This document shows positions 1-9,509 of a DNA stretch of 64,000 bases, one piece after another. The notes beneath the pieces are model-generated. The model was not told the origin of the DNA. It saw nothing but the letters and a program-made list of their open reading frames with translations, and ran no database searches. Source of the stretch: Pseudolabrys sp. (GTDB taxonomy: Bacteria > Pseudomonadota > Alphaproteobacteria > Rhizobiales > Xanthobacteraceae); assembly GCA_017849615.1 (NCBI GenBank), contig JAFIGS010000014.1, positions 1 to 64,000 on the forward strand, given 5' to 3'. The position numbers were made by a program, and so were the translations under genes. The stretch's first letter is position 1. Each line of letters opens with the position of its first letter.

Positions 1-160
1 ACGGCTACCCGCGGCCTCCCGGGAGCGGGGTTACGAGCCCCGCCCGCAGGCGCCACATCCTGCCCCGTCATCAAGACGTCTCTAGATGACGTCCCCGGCC
101 GGGCCGGACGGATGAAGCCTATCCTATCGTAGGAATAACAGTCAAGGACTATTTTCTACT
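1..160. other. intergenic sequence downstream of phoB, no gene seen
   Basis: No convincing coding sequence is visible. An inverted repeat CGTCATC (66-72) / GATGACG (85-91) could form a short hairpin on the downstream side of the phosphate operon, but no T-run follows it in either direction. The interspersed palindromic repeat at 161-265 begins immediately after this stretch. Confidence 0.4.
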
Positions 161-265
161 GTCATTCCGGGGCGGCCTGAAAGCGCGAACCCGGAATCCA
201 GACCAAGCGCAGAGCGTGCCGCTGGATTCCGGGTTCGCTCGCTAAAGCGAGCGCCCCGGAATGAC
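161..265. repeat. nested palindromic repeat, family A copy 1
   Basis: The outer ends form a perfect 14-bp inverted repeat, GTCATTCCGGGGCG and its complement. Inside lies a second perfect 16-bp inverted repeat (186-201 and 222-237, CGAACCCGGAATCCAG and its complement). Three more copies with the same plan occur at 27509, 30788 and 40444. The element sits just after phoB, lies between genes and carries no reading frame of its own. It could fold as a cruciform or RNA double hairpin. Confidence 0.85.
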
Positions 266-288
266 CGAGAAAGGAGATGCCGGAACGG

Positions 289-993
289 CTAGCCCGCCGC
301 GCGGCCGAAGCGGTCGTCCAGCGCATAGCCGGCGCCGCGCACGGTGCGGATCGGGTCGGCCTGCTGGCCGCGGTTGATGGCCTTGCGCAGCCGGCCGACG
401 TGAACGTCCACGGTGCGCTCGTCGATATAGATGTCGGAGCCCCAGACACCGTCGAGCAACTGCTCGCGCGAGAACACGCGGCCGGGCCGCTCCATCAGGA
501 ACTCGAGCAGGCGATACTCCGTCGGCCCCAGATCGACCGCCTTGCCGCTGCGCGACACGCGCTTCTTGTCGCGATCGAGTTCGATGTCGCCGATGTTGAG
601 TACGGTGGCGACGCGGTCGGGGTGGGCGCGGCGCAGCAGCGCGCGCACCCGCGCCAGCAATTCCGGCACCGAGAACGGCTTGACGATGTAATCGTCGGCG
701 CCGGTGGCGAGGCCGCGGATCTTTTCGCTCTCCTCGCCGCGCGCCGTCAGCATGATGATCGGCAGGCTCTGCGTTTCCGGCCGCGCGCGCAGCCGCCGGC
801 ACAATTCGATGCCGGACAGGCCGGGCAGCATCCAGTCGAGCACCACGAGATCCGGCACGCGCTCCTTCAGCTTGGTGTCGGCGTCGTCGCCGCGCGCCGC
901 GGTCTCGACGTCGTAACCTTCCTTTTCCAGATTGTAGACCAGGAGCATCGTGAGAGGCTCCTCGTCTTCGACGATCAGGATTCGCGCGCTCAT
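289..993 (-). CDS. phoB: phosphate regulon response regulator PhoB
   Basis: OmpR/PhoB-type response regulator of 234 aa, a normal full length. The receiver domain (about 1-120) has the acidic pocket E9/D10, phosphoacceptor D53 in VVLDWMLPG, T83 and K105. The C-terminal winged-helix DNA-binding domain (about 130-228) ends in the typical EYRLLEFL and RTVRGAGYAL segments. It should receive phosphate from PhoR and bind Pho boxes such as the one found upstream of pstS. It is the last gene of the minus-strand operon, 14 bp after phoU, the usual alphaproteobacterial arrangement. Confidence 0.96.
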   Translation of the reverse strand: MSARILIVEDEEPLTMLLVYNLEKEGYDVETAARGDDADTKLKERVPDLVVLDWMLPGLSGIELCRRLRARPETQSLPIIMLTARGEESEKIRGLATGADDYIVKPFSVPELLARVRALLRRAHPDRVATVLNIGDIELDRDKKRVSRSGKAVDLGPTEYRLLEFLMERPGRVFSREQLLDGVWGSDIYIDERTVDVHVGRLRKAINRGQQADPIRTVRGAGYALDDRFGRAAG

Positions 994-1007
994 AAGTCAG
1001 CGGCCCT

Positions 1008-1724
1008 TCAGACGTTGGTCCCGGCCAGCGCGGATATTTCGGTCTCGCCCTTGGGCCGGCGTTCGGTGATCGGCGCGCCACCCACGATGTAGTGGACGGT
1101 CTCCGCGATGTTGGTGGCGTGATCGCCCATGCGCTCGATGTTCTTGGCGCAGAACATCAGATGAATGCAGAAGGTGATGTTGCGCGGATCTTCCATCATG
1201 TAGGTGAGGAGTTCGCGGAACACCGACGTGCACACGGCGTCGATTTCCTCGTCGCCGCGCCACACCGCCATGGCCTTGGCGTCGTCGCGCCGGGCATAGG
1301 CATCGAGCACCGCCTTGAGCTGGCCGAGCACGAGATCGGTCATGTGCTCGACGCCGCGGATCAGCTTCGGCGGCGGAAATTCGGCGTTGAGCGCGATGAC
1401 GCGCTTGGCGATGTTCTTGGCCAGATCGCCGACGCGCTCGAGGTCGTTGGCGAGGCGCAGCGCGCCGACGATTTCGCGCAGGTCCACCGCCATGGGCTGG
1501 CGGCGGGCGATGGTGAGCACCGACCGTTCCTCGATCTCGCGTTGCAGGACGTCGATGGCGTTGTCCGAGTCGGTGACACGCTGCGCCATGTTGGTGTCGC
1601 GCTTGGCCAGGGCATCCACCGCATCGGCGACCTGCTTCTCGGCGAGGCCGCCCATCTCGGCGACCATCCGGGACAGTTCCTGGAGGTCGATATCGAAGGC
1701 CTTGGCGGTATGCTGCTCGTTCAT
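1008..1724 (-). CDS. phoU: phosphate transport regulator PhoU
   Basis: PhoU family, about 238 aa, with the two repeated three-helix bundles expected of the family and the E/DxxxD-type metal-binding stretches around RVGDLAKNIAKR and RMGDHATNIAE. In characterised bacteria PhoU links the Pst transporter to PhoR and keeps the regulon off when phosphate is plentiful. Two ATG codons lie at 1730 and 1724. GGAAGG is three bases before the first and nine before the second, so the second (MNEQ) is preferred. It lies between pstB and phoB in the operon. Confidence 0.95.
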   Translation of the reverse strand: MNEQHTAKAFDIDLQELSRMVAEMGGLAEKQVADAVDALAKRDTNMAQRVTDSDNAIDVLQREIEERSVLTIARRQPMAVDLREIVGALRLANDLERVGDLAKNIAKRVIALNAEFPPPKLIRGVEHMTDLVLGQLKAVLDAYARRDDAKAMAVWRGDEEIDAVCTSVFRELLTYMMEDPRNITFCIHLMFCAKNIERMGDHATNIAETVHYIVGGAPITERRPKGETEISALAGTNV

Positions 1725-1753
1725 GATCATGATCCTTCCCTTGCGGGCGCGGC

Positions 1754-2569
1754 CTAGCCGAAGCGGCCGGTGATGTAGTCCTGGGTGCGGCGATCGTTCG
1801 GCGCGGTGAAGATCTTGGTCGTCTCACCGTATTCGACCAGTTCGCCGAGATACATGAAGGCGGTGAAGTCGGAGACGCGCGCCGCCTGCTGCATGTTATG
1901 GGTGACGATGGCGATGGTGTAATCTTCCTTGAGCTCGTCGATCAGCTCTTCGATCTTCGCGGTGGAGATCGGATCTAGCGCCGAGCACGGCTCGTCGAAC
2001 AGGATGACTTCGGGACGCACGGCAACGGTGCGGGCGATGCACAGGCGCTGCTGCTGGCCGCCCGACAGCGACTGGCCGTTGGCGCCGAGCTTGTCCTTGA
2101 CCTCGTTCCACAGGGCGGCGCGCTCGAGCGCGTGCTGGACGCGGCCGTCGAGCTCGGACTTCGGCAGCTTCTCGTAGAGGCGGATGCCGAAGGCGATGTT
2201 CTCGTAGATGGTCATCGGGAACGGCGTCGGCTTCTGGAACACCATGCCGACCTTGGCGCGCAGCAGGTTGAGGTCCTGCGACGGCGACAGGATGTTGTCG
2301 TGATCGAGCTGGACCGTGCCGGTGGCGCGCTGGTTCGGATAGAGGTCGTACATGCGGTTGAGAACGCGCAGCAAGGTGGACTTGCCGCAGCCCGACGGCC
2401 CGATGAAGGCCGTGACCTTGCCGTGATACAGCGCCACGTTGATGGTCTTGAGCGCGCGGTGATCGCCGTAGAAGAAGTCGAGATTCCGCACGCTGATCTT
2501 TTCGGTCAGGCCGTCGGCCGAGGTCACGGTGCTGGTGACGGTCGGAACAGTGAAATTGGCCATTGTCAT
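1754..2569 (-). CDS. pstB: phosphate ABC transporter ATP-binding protein PstB
   Basis: ABC ATPase of 271 aa that powers the PstSCAB high-affinity phosphate importer at the inner membrane. Walker A is GPSGCGKST (57-65), the Q-loop is at Q112, the signature LSGGQ at 168-172 and Walker B with catalytic E193 at 188-193. A switch histidine follows in IVTHNMQQA. The start overlaps the pstA stop by four bases (ATGA), implying translational coupling. A second in-frame ATG two codons downstream (2563) is an alternative start. Confidence 0.97.
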   Translation of the reverse strand: MTMANFTVPTVTSTVTSADGLTEKISVRNLDFFYGDHRALKTINVALYHGKVTAFIGPSGCGKSTLLRVLNRMYDLYPNQRATGTVQLDHDNILSPSQDLNLLRAKVGMVFQKPTPFPMTIYENIAFGIRLYEKLPKSELDGRVQHALERAALWNEVKDKLGANGQSLSGGQQQRLCIARTVAVRPEVILFDEPCSALDPISTAKIEELIDELKEDYTIAIVTHNMQQAARVSDFTAFMYLGELVEYGETTKIFTAPNDRRTQDYITGRFG

Positions 2570-3429
2570 TGTGATTTACTCTGCGAAGCGAGGGCGCGGG
2601 CAACGATACTCAAGGTCAGAACCGACAAGGTGATGATGAGCGCGCCGGTCCAGGCGAGTTCCTGCCAGTCCTTGTAGGGGCTGAGCGCGAACTGGAAGAT
2701 GACGACCGGCAGGCTCGCCATCGGCGCGTTCATGTTGGTGCTCCAGAACTGGTTGTTCAGCGCGGTGAACAGCAGCGGCGCGGTTTCGCCGGAGATGCGC
2801 GCCACCGCCAGCAGCACGCCGGTGATCATGCCGGCGCGGGCGGCACGGTAGGCGACCTTCTGGATCATCAGCGCGCGCGGCAGGCCGATCGAGGCCGCGG
2901 CCTCGCGCAACGTGTCGGGCACCAGGATCAGCATGTCCTCGGTGGTGCGCACCACCACCGGCACCACGATGACGGCGAGCGCGATGGCGCCGGCCCAGGC
3001 CGAAAAGTGGCCCATCTGCGCGACCATGATCTCGTAGATGAACAGGCCGATGACGATCGAGGGCGCCGACAGGAGAATATCGTTGATGAAGCGGACGACG
3101 GCCGAGAGTTTGTCGTAACGGCCGTACTCCGCCATGTAGGTGCCGGCGAGAATGCCGAGCGGCGTACCGATGATCACGGCAATGCCGGTCATCACGATGC
3201 TGCCGAGGATCGGGTTGAGCAGGCCGCCCGCCGCGCCGGGCGGCGGCGTCATTTCGGTGAACACGCGCAGCGACAGGCCGCTGAAGCCGTTCCACAGCAG
3301 CACGGCGAGGATGAGCACCAGCCAGGTCAGGCCGAAGGCGGTGGCGGCATAGGCCAGGGCCATGGCGATGCCGTTCCGGCGCCGGCGCTGCGCGTAAAGC
3401 GGACTTTTCGCGCCAGATACGAGTGCCAT
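2566..3429 (-). CDS. pstA: phosphate ABC transporter permease PstA
   Basis: Inner-membrane permease of 287 aa, with about six hydrophobic helices and the conserved cytoplasmic EAA loop ([18 protein letters not shown]). With PstC it forms the phosphate channel. The reading frame stays open far upstream through pstC, but the start MALVSG at 3429 is chosen because it directly follows the pstC stop and gives the normal family length. The stop overlaps pstB. Confidence 0.95.
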   Translation of the reverse strand: MALVSGAKSPLYAQRRRRNGIAMALAYAATAFGLTWLVLILAVLLWNGFSGLSLRVFTEMTPPPGAAGGLLNPILGSIVMTGIAVIIGTPLGILAGTYMAEYGRYDKLSAVVRFINDILLSAPSIVIGLFIYEIMVAQMGHFSAWAGAIALAVIVVPVVVRTTEDMLILVPDTLREAAASIGLPRALMIQKVAYRAARAGMITGVLLAVARISGETAPLLFTALNNQFWSTNMNAPMASLPVVIFQFALSPYKDWQELAWTGALIITLSVLTLSIVARALASQSKSQ

Positions 3430-3431
3430 GA

Positions 3432-4427
3432 TCAGGCTCCGACGCGGGCGTTGAGGCGCATCAGCAGCAGACGCGCGCAGGCGAGCACGATGAAGGTGAT
3501 CGCGAACAGGATGAGGCCGAGCAGGATCAGCGACGAGGTGTAGATCGGCTCGACGGCTTCGGTGAATTCGTTCGCGATGGTCGCCGAGATGGTGGTGCCC
3601 GGCGCCATGATCGAAGCGGAGATGCGGTGCGCGTTGCCGATGACGAAGGTGACCGCCATGGTCTCGCCGAGCGCGCGGCCGAGGCCGAGCATGACGCCGC
3701 CGATGACGCCGACGCGGGTGAACGGCAGCACGACATAGCGCGACACTTCCCAGGTGGTGCAGCCGAGGCCGTAGGCGGCCTCCTTCAGCACCGGCGGAAC
3801 GGCCGAGAACACATCGCGCGAAATCGACGTGATGAAGGGCAGCACCATGATCGCCAGGATGAGCCCGGCGGTGAGCACGCCGATGCCGTAGGGGGGGCCG
3901 GCGAACAGGCCGCCGATGCCGGGCACGTTGCCGAGCGTGTTGATCAGGAAAGGCTGCACGTGCTGCTGCAGGAAAGGCGCGAACACGAACAGGCCCCAGA
4001 TGCCGTAGATGATCGAGGGAATGCCGGCGAGGAGTTCGATGGCGATGCCGATCGGACGGCGCAGAAACATCGGGCACAATTCGGTGAGGAACAGCGCGAT
4101 GAACAGGCCGATCGGAACCGCGATGACCATGGCGATGATCGAGGTGACGATGGTGCCGTAGATCGGCGACAGCGCGCCGAACTGCTCGGTGACCGGGTTC
4201 CAGCTTTCGGTGACCAGGAAGCCGAAGCCGAATTTGCCGATGGCTTCCAGCGAGCCCCAGACCAGCGAGACGATGATGCCGCCGAGGATCAGGAGGACCG
4301 CGATGGCCGCGCCGCGCGTCAGCCAGCGAAAGCCGATATCGGTCATTCGCAGTTTTTGCAGAACCTTGCCGCGGTCGGCCACTTCCGCGACCGCTATATT
4401 ACCGCCTTGCAACGCGACATCCGCCAC
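3432..4427 (-). CDS. pstC: phosphate ABC transporter permease PstC
   Basis: Permease partner of PstA, 331 aa from the chosen start, with about six membrane helices and the EAA loop [21 protein letters not shown]. An ATG at 4451 opens the frame, but a GTG at codon 9 (4427) is preceded by GGGGGAGG with six bases of spacing, so GTG is taken as the start (VADVALQGG). A later ATG (4346) would also precede the first membrane helix. pstA follows after 2 bp. A 194-bp gap with a hairpin separates it from pstS. Confidence 0.93.
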   Translation of the reverse strand: MADVALQGGNIAVAEVADRGKVLQKLRMTDIGFRWLTRGAAIAVLLILGGIIVSLVWGSLEAIGKFGFGFLVTESWNPVTEQFGALSPIYGTIVTSIIAMVIAVPIGLFIALFLTELCPMFLRRPIGIAIELLAGIPSIIYGIWGLFVFAPFLQQHVQPFLINTLGNVPGIGGLFAGPPYGIGVLTAGLILAIMVLPFITSISRDVFSAVPPVLKEAAYGLGCTTWEVSRYVVLPFTRVGVIGGVMLGLGRALGETMAVTFVIGNAHRISASIMAPGTTISATIANEFTEAVEPIYTSSLILLGLILFAITFIVLACARLLLMRLNARVGA

Positions 4428-4580
4428 AGGTTGCCTCCCCCGGCTCTCCATTCCGACACGCTCCCGAAGCTGATGTTCCTGCGGGCAGCCGGTAGTCGAT
4501 AAGCCGTCGGGCCATGAGCGAAGCCGTCAGGCCGGTTCCGGCCGCCACCTGCGATGATGGCCGGATACTAACGTGAAGAA

Positions 4581-4609
4581 GGAAGGGGCACCAGAACGGC
4601 GCCCCTTCC
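4581..4609 (-). terminator. hairpin between pstS and pstC, possible attenuator
   Basis: GGAAGGGGC (4581-4589) and GCCCCTTCC (4601-4609) form a perfect 9-bp stem with an 11-base loop, 13 bp after the pstS stop. On the minus strand it is followed by TTCTTCACG, a poor T-run, so it is more likely a partial terminator or an mRNA-stabilising 3' hairpin than a full stop. Such an element fits the usual need for far more PstS than permease. Confidence 0.5.
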
Positions 4610-4621
4610 GAGCGATGTGGA

Positions 4622-5671
4622 TCAGTTGGTGACGGCGTAGACCGGCTTGCCGCTGGCGTCGGTGACTTCCTTGGCCCAATAGGCCTCGATGTCCTTCACG
4701 ACCTTATCCGGCATGCCGACATAGTGCAGCTCGTCGGCCATCTTGCCGCCGTTCTTGTAGCTCCAGTCGAAGAACTTGAGCGCTTCGGCGGCAGCCGTGG
4801 CGTCGGCCGGCTTCTTGTACATCAGGATCCAGGTCGCGGCCGTCATCGGCCAGGAGCTGTCGCCGGGCTGGTTGGCGAGGATCACGCCGTAGCCGGGCTG
4901 CGAATTCCAGTCGGCATTGGCGGCGGCGGCCTGGAAGGCTTCCGCGGTCGGGCCGACGTTCTTGCCGGCCTTGTTGATCATGTTGGTGTGGGTCAGGTTG
5001 TTCTGCAGCGCGTAGGCGTATTCGACGTAGCCGATCGCGCCCTTGGTGTTGGCGACGTTGTTGGCGACGCCTTCGTTGCCCTTGGCGCCGATGCCGACGG
5101 GCCACTGCAGGGCGGTGTTGACGCCGACCTTGGACTTCCACTCGGCGCTGGTCTCACCGAGGTAATAGGCGAAGTTGAAGGTGGTGCCCGAGCCGTCCGA
5201 GCGGTGCACGACGGCGATGGCCTGGTCGGGCAGCTTGACCTGCGCGTTCAGCTTGGCGATGGCCGGATCGTTCCACTTCTTGATGTCGCCCATGAAGATC
5301 CTGGCGAGGGTGGCGCCGTCGAGGACGACTTCGCCCGGCTTGACGCCGTCGACGTTGATGACCGGCACGATGCCGCCCATCACCATCGGGAACTGCACGA
5401 GGCCGCTTTCGTCGAGGTCCTTGCCGGTGAGCGGCGCATCGGACGCGCCGAAGGTCACGGTCTTGGCCTTGATCTGCTTGATGCCGCCGCCCGAGCCGAT
5501 GGACTGATAGTTCAGACCCACGCCGGTCGCCTTCTTATAGGCGTCGGCCCACTTGGTGTAGATCGGATAGGGGAAGCTGGCGCCGGCACCCGAGATGTCG
5601 GCGGCGTTGGCCGGAAGCGAAACGGCGGCGGCCAGAAGGCCGGCGGCTGCCAGTACGGTCCAGTGTTTCAA
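4622..5671 (-). CDS. pstS: phosphate-binding periplasmic protein PstS
   Basis: Solute-binding protein of 349 aa that captures phosphate in the periplasm and delivers it to PstCA. A Sec signal peptide (about 1-23, cleaved after NA) precedes the mature start [13 protein letters not shown]. The phosphate-binding loops are recognisable: [27 protein letters not shown] and RSDGSGTTF. It is the first gene after the Pho box on this strand, about 195 nt downstream of it, and is followed by a hairpin that may uncouple its level from the permease genes. Confidence 0.97.
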   Translation of the reverse strand: MKHWTVLAAAGLLAAAVSLPANAADISGAGASFPYPIYTKWADAYKKATGVGLNYQSIGSGGGIKQIKAKTVTFGASDAPLTGKDLDESGLVQFPMVMGGIVPVINVDGVKPGEVVLDGATLARIFMGDIKKWNDPAIAKLNAQVKLPDQAIAVVHRSDGSGTTFNFAYYLGETSAEWKSKVGVNTALQWPVGIGAKGNEGVANNVANTKGAIGYVEYAYALQNNLTHTNMINKAGKNVGPTAEAFQAAAANADWNSQPGYGVILANQPGDSSWPMTAATWILMYKKPADATAAAEALKFFDWSYKNGGKMADELHYVGMPDKVVKDIEAYWAKEVTDASGKPVYAVTN

Positions 5672-5853
5672 GGAATCTCTCCATGTTTGCGGCAGACGGG
5701 ACCACGACAGTCGCGATCCTCCTCGCGCCCGGTAATTGGGCGGCCGCTGTTGTTAGACGCACCCGAGAAGGCTTCGGTTCGGGAGTTTTCTGGTCGTCGG
5801 TCAGGTTCGTTTTCCGAAGCCCGCGGTCAGCCATAGAGTTGGCCTGTCATGGT

Positions 5854-5885
5854 TTTATAAAGCTTCCATGACAATCACATGACAG
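5854..5885 (-). promoter_or_regulatory. Pho box and -10 element upstream of pstS
   Basis: Read on the minus strand, 5885-5868 is CTGTCATGTGATTGTCAT: two TGTCAT half-sites whose starts are 11 bp apart, the standard PhoB-binding Pho box. TATAAA follows eight bases later (5859-5854), close to the place expected for a -10 in Pho-activated promoters, where the box replaces the -35. A further single CTGTCAT half-site lies on the plus strand at 5844-5850. The predicted transcript has a leader of about 175 nt before pstS. Confidence 0.8.
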
Positions 5886-5911
5886 CGTAAGCAATTGAAA
5901 AATAAGTATTA

Positions 5912-7120
5912 TTATCCTGACGACGCGGGATCGGTGTGCAAAGGCAGGTGCATTGTGAAGGTCGCGCCCTGCCCCAAAACGCTCTCCACCGCCACCCGTC
6001 CGCCGTGGCGGTTGAGGATGTGCTTGACCAGCGCCAGGCCGAGCCCGGTGCCGCCCTGCGAGCGGCTGTCGGCGACATCGACCCGGTAGAAGCGCTCGGT
6101 CAGGCGCGGCAGATGCTCCGGCGCGATGCCGGGGCCGAAATCGCGCACCGCGATGCGCGCTTCCGGCGCGCCGGCGCGGGTCTGGCCGCGCGACAAGGTG
6201 ACATCGACGCGCTTGCCGGCGGCGCCGTATTTGAGCGCGTTCTCGACGAGGTTCTCCAGTCCGCGGATGAGTTCGTCCCGGTCGCCGAGCACCGTCAGGG
6301 GCTCGGGCGGTATCACCTGGCGGATCTCGACCTTCCGGTCGCGTGCAAGCGTCTGCAGGCCGTCGGTCACCTGCCGCACCAGCGAGGCCAGATCGACCGG
6401 CGTCGAGGGCGGCAAGTGGGCGTTGAGCTCGATGCGCGACAGCGACAGCAGATCGTCGATCAGCCGCGCCATGCGCGCCGCCTGCTGCTGCATGATGGCG
6501 AGGAATTTCTCGCGCGCGGCGGTGTCGTTCTTGGCCGGCCCCTGCAGCGTCTCGATGAAACCGAGCAGCGCGGCCAGCGGCGTGCGCAATTCGTGGCTGG
6601 CGTTGGCGACGAAGTCGGCGCGCATTTCCTCGACCCGGCGCAGCGGCGTCAGATCGTTGAAGGTGAGAAGCAGAAGATCGATATGCGCGCCGTCGGCCTC
6701 CGGCAGAGACACGGGCGCGACAAAGGCTTCGAACCAGCGATCCCGCGGCACACGCTCGATGAACTCGACGCGCTGCGGCTCCCGTCGGCGGGTGGCGCGG
6801 CGCACCGCATCCACCAGTTCGGGCATGCGCAGCGCGATCAAAGCGGGCTCTCCGGCGCGCAAGGCCGGCGCAATGCTGCGGGCCGCCTGGTTGAAGGCGA
6901 CCACGCGGCCGTCGCGATCGAGCACGATCGCCGGCGCCGACAGGCCCCGGATCAACGCGTCGATGAGGCTGACCCGCCGGGCCAGACGGCTGCCGCGGCG
7001 GGGCGACGGCTGCGCCGGCGTGGTATCGGCGCCGCGGCCAATCAGCGCCTGCCAGGCGCCGCGCAGGCGACCCGGCCGGGTATTGTCGCTGGAATCGTCG
7101 GAACCGTTATCGCTCGCCAT
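5912..7120 (-). CDS. phoR: phosphate regulon sensor histidine kinase PhoR
   Basis: Sensor kinase of 402 aa, expected to phosphorylate PhoB. A PAS-like domain (about 51-155) is followed by the dimerisation/phosphoacceptor domain with H176 in VANASHELRTPL. The HATPase domain carries N-box LVENALKYG, G1 box DFGPGIAP and G2 box GGTGLGLALVK. No membrane helix is visible in the first 50 residues, which are charged and Arg/Ser-rich, whereas most PhoR proteins carry one or two there. It lies 25 bp after a membrane-protein gene and upstream of the Pho box and pstS. Confidence 0.92.
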   Translation of the reverse strand: MASDNGSDDSSDNTRPGRLRGAWQALIGRGADTTPAQPSPRRGSRLARRVSLIDALIRGLSAPAIVLDRDGRVVAFNQAARSIAPALRAGEPALIALRMPELVDAVRRATRRREPQRVEFIERVPRDRWFEAFVAPVSLPEADGAHIDLLLLTFNDLTPLRRVEEMRADFVANASHELRTPLAALLGFIETLQGPAKNDTAAREKFLAIMQQQAARMARLIDDLLSLSRIELNAHLPPSTPVDLASLVRQVTDGLQTLARDRKVEIRQVIPPEPLTVLGDRDELIRGLENLVENALKYGAAGKRVDVTLSRGQTRAGAPEARIAVRDFGPGIAPEHLPRLTERFYRVDVADSRSQGGTGLGLALVKHILNRHGGRVAVESVLGQGATFTMHLPLHTDPASSG

Positions 7121-7145
7121 CGCGCCATACTACCTTACGCGCGCA

Positions 7146-8201
7146 TCACTTGGTATTTGAACCGCCGCCTTCGAGCTCGGTGCTGATCGGCTTGATCACG
7201 GTCGGCACCGGATGCAGTTCGATCTTCTGCCGCGAGCCCTTGAGGCTCAGCCAGACTTCGCGCACGCCGACAACGGTCACCGCGAGCGCGAACGGCACGA
7301 GATAATAGAGCAGCCGGAACAGCAGCAGCCCGGCCAGCAACTGCTCCTTGTCATATTGCCACAGCGCCACCAGCATCGCGGCGTCGAAGACGCCGAGGCC
7401 GCCGGGCGAATGGCTGGCGAAGCCGAGCAAGGTCGCGGTGACGAAGATAACCGCCAGCGTGATGAAGTCGATATGCGGCTCGCCCGGCACCAACATGTAC
7501 ATCGCCAGCGCGCAGAACATCAGGTCGAAAATGCCGATGACGATCTGCAACAGCGTTGTCGGCCCGTTCGGCAAGGTCACGGTCCAGCCGCCCCGGCCGA
7601 TCTCGCGCGGCGCGGTGAACACCCACAGGAGATAGCCGGTCAATATGGCAAGCAGGCCGATGCCGATCGTGCGGTTGACGCCCGGTCCGAGCTGATTGAT
7701 GGCGCCGGCGGCTTCCGGATGAATGGAAATGCCGATGCCGAGCACGGTGACGTTGCCGAGCCAGAAAGTCAGGCCGGCGACGAAGCAGATCTTGGCGACG
7801 TCGATCGCATCGAGGCCGTATATCGAATAGATGCGGTAACGCACCGCGCCGCCGGTGAACACCGTGGCGCCGATATTGTGGCCGATCGAATAGCTGGTGA
7901 AGCCGGCGAGCGCGGCGATGCGGTACGGGATGTGCGGCTTGCCGATGGTCCGCAGCGCGAACAGATCGTAGAAAGTCAGGGTGAAATAGCCGCCGGCGAC
8001 AAACAGGGCGGCGATCCCCACATCCGTCATGCTGGTGGCCTGGACCGCGCGCCAGACTTCGGCGACCTCGATCTTGTGCAGCATCCGGTACAGGACGGTG
8101 CAGGCGGTGCCAATGATGACGAGGCTCAGCACAAAGCCGACGCGGTGCCAGCCGATATAGCGATTGAAGAAGCGCGCCACCGCGCGCAGAACATCGAGCA
8201 T
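7146..8201 (-). CDS. YbhN/UPF0104-type integral membrane protein (lysyl-PG synthase TM-domain family)
   Basis: A 351-aa polytopic membrane protein with about eight hydrophobic helices, matching the flippase-like membrane domain of MprF and the YbhN/UPF0104 family. Diagnostic stretches are SYSIGHNIGATVFTGGAVRYR and the C-terminal SHSPGGLGVFDAAML. No soluble synthase domain is attached, so it is not a complete lysyl-phosphatidylglycerol synthase. Related proteins act in lipid or hopanoid movement or membrane stability, but the substrate here cannot be read. It ends 25 bp before phoR and may be cotranscribed with it. Confidence 0.8.
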   Translation of the reverse strand: MLDVLRAVARFFNRYIGWHRVGFVLSLVIIGTACTVLYRMLHKIEVAEVWRAVQATSMTDVGIAALFVAGGYFTLTFYDLFALRTIGKPHIPYRIAALAGFTSYSIGHNIGATVFTGGAVRYRIYSIYGLDAIDVAKICFVAGLTFWLGNVTVLGIGISIHPEAAGAINQLGPGVNRTIGIGLLAILTGYLLWVFTAPREIGRGGWTVTLPNGPTTLLQIVIGIFDLMFCALAMYMLVPGEPHIDFITLAVIFVTATLLGFASHSPGGLGVFDAAMLVALWQYDKEQLLAGLLLFRLLYYLVPFALAVTVVGVREVWLSLKGSRQKIELHPVPTVIKPISTELEGGGSNTK

Positions 8202-8264
8202 CTTTCCTCCGCGACGTCGTCCCCTAACGGCACATGGCGGGCTTAAAAGAACCCCAGAGTCTCA

Positions 8265-8293
8265 AATGAGGCGGCCTGTCCGGCCACCTCATT
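8265..8293. repeat. imperfect inverted repeat in divergent intergenic region
   Basis: AATGAGGCGGCC (8265-8276) and GGCCACCTCATT (8282-8293) pair with one mismatch around a five-base spacer. It lies between the divergent membrane-protein and reductase genes. No T-run follows on either strand, so a terminator is unlikely. It could be an operator or a repeat remnant. Confidence 0.35.
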
Positions 8294-8486
8294 CTCGCCA
8301 TGCGCCTTTCGCCGGCGCGGCTCTCACGTAGCAGAACCGGGACGCGGGCGCGAGAGGCGAAGCGCCGCTCGCCCGCCGTCCTCCGGGGCCGCATCGCCGC
8401 GCCACCGATCCGCCCGCAGAACAGCCCGGCAATGCACCTGCGGGACTTGATGCCGCGCCCGGCAACAGTCACCTCTCGACACAGGA

Positions 8487-9503
8487 ATGCCAAATGCGAG
8501 AGCGCCCTTGACCCAAGCTTTGAACCAGACGCCGGACCGGGAATTGCGCCAGACCCCTCATATGATGGGGCTGCGCATCACGCGCAACGACCGGATCGCC
8601 GACGGTATTCACCTTTTCGAGTTCCGGGAGCCCGGCGGGATGGCATTACCGGAATTCTCCGCCGGCGCGCATATCGCCGTTCGCACACCGGGCGGCGCGA
8701 TCCGCAAATACTCACTCTGCAACGACCCGGCCGAGCGCGACCGCTATCAGGTTGCGGTCAAGCGCGAGACCAGCGGCAGCGGCGCCTCAGCCGATATGAT
8801 CGACCGGATCAAGCCCGGCGACATCGTCATGGTCGGCGAGCCGGTCAATGTCTTTGCGCTGCCGTCGCGCGCCGCGCACTTCCTGTTCATCGCCGGCGGC
8901 ATCGGCATAACCCCGATCATGTCGATGATCCGGCAGGTGCATCGTGCCGGCAAGCACTTCCGCCTGATCTACATCGCGCATTCGCCGGAGCTGGCGCCGT
9001 TTCGCGACGATTTGTCCGCGCCCGAATTGCGCGACTTCGTCACCATCCATTATGACCACGGCGATCCCGCCCGCGGCTTCGACTTCGGGCCGTATCTGAA
9101 AGAACGTCATAACCGCGAGCATCTTTACTGCTGCGGCCCGCGCCCGCTGATGGAGACCGTGCGCGAACTGACCGACCATTGGTCGCCGGCGGCGCTTCAC
9201 TTCGAGGCCTTCGCCCCGGCAGCCAGGCCGCCCGGAGGCGACCACGCCTTCCGCGTCAGATTGGCGAAGACCGGCAGCACGATCGATGTGCCGGCCGACA
9301 AGTCCATCCTCGATGTCATGCGCGACGCCGGCCTCGAAGTGCCGAGTTCATGCGAGACCGGCACCTGCGGCACCTGCCGCGTCAAGGTTCTCGCCGGCGA
9401 GATCGATCACCGCGACCTCGTGCTGTCGCGCGCCGAAAAGGCGAACACGATGATGATCTGCGTTTCACGCGCCAAGGGCGACGAGATCACGCTGGATCGG
9501 TGA
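8487..9503 (+). CDS. PDR/VanB-family ferredoxin reductase (oxygenase electron-transfer component)
   Basis: A 338-aa flavin plus iron-sulfur reductase. The FMN/FAD-binding domain with RKYSLCNDP (about 70) comes first, then the NAD-binding domain with FIAGGIGITPI and YCCGPRPLM. A C-terminal plant-type [2Fe-2S] domain has the pattern CETGTCGTC plus a distal Cys. This order matches phthalate dioxygenase reductase and vanillate O-demethylase reductase (VanB), which pass electrons from NAD(P)H to a Rieske oxygenase. No oxygenase gene is adjacent, so the partner and substrate are unknown. AGGA touches the ATG at 8487, a tightly spaced ribosome site. Confidence 0.85.
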   Translation: MPNARAPLTQALNQTPDRELRQTPHMMGLRITRNDRIADGIHLFEFREPGGMALPEFSAGAHIAVRTPGGAIRKYSLCNDPAERDRYQVAVKRETSGSGASADMIDRIKPGDIVMVGEPVNVFALPSRAAHFLFIAGGIGITPIMSMIRQVHRAGKHFRLIYIAHSPELAPFRDDLSAPELRDFVTIHYDHGDPARGFDFGPYLKERHNREHLYCCGPRPLMETVRELTDHWSPAALHFEAFAPAARPPGGDHAFRVRLAKTGSTIDVPADKSILDVMRDAGLEVPSSCETGTCGTCRVKVLAGEIDHRDLVLSRAEKANTMMICVSRAKGDEITLDR

Positions 9504-9509
9504 CTTCAG

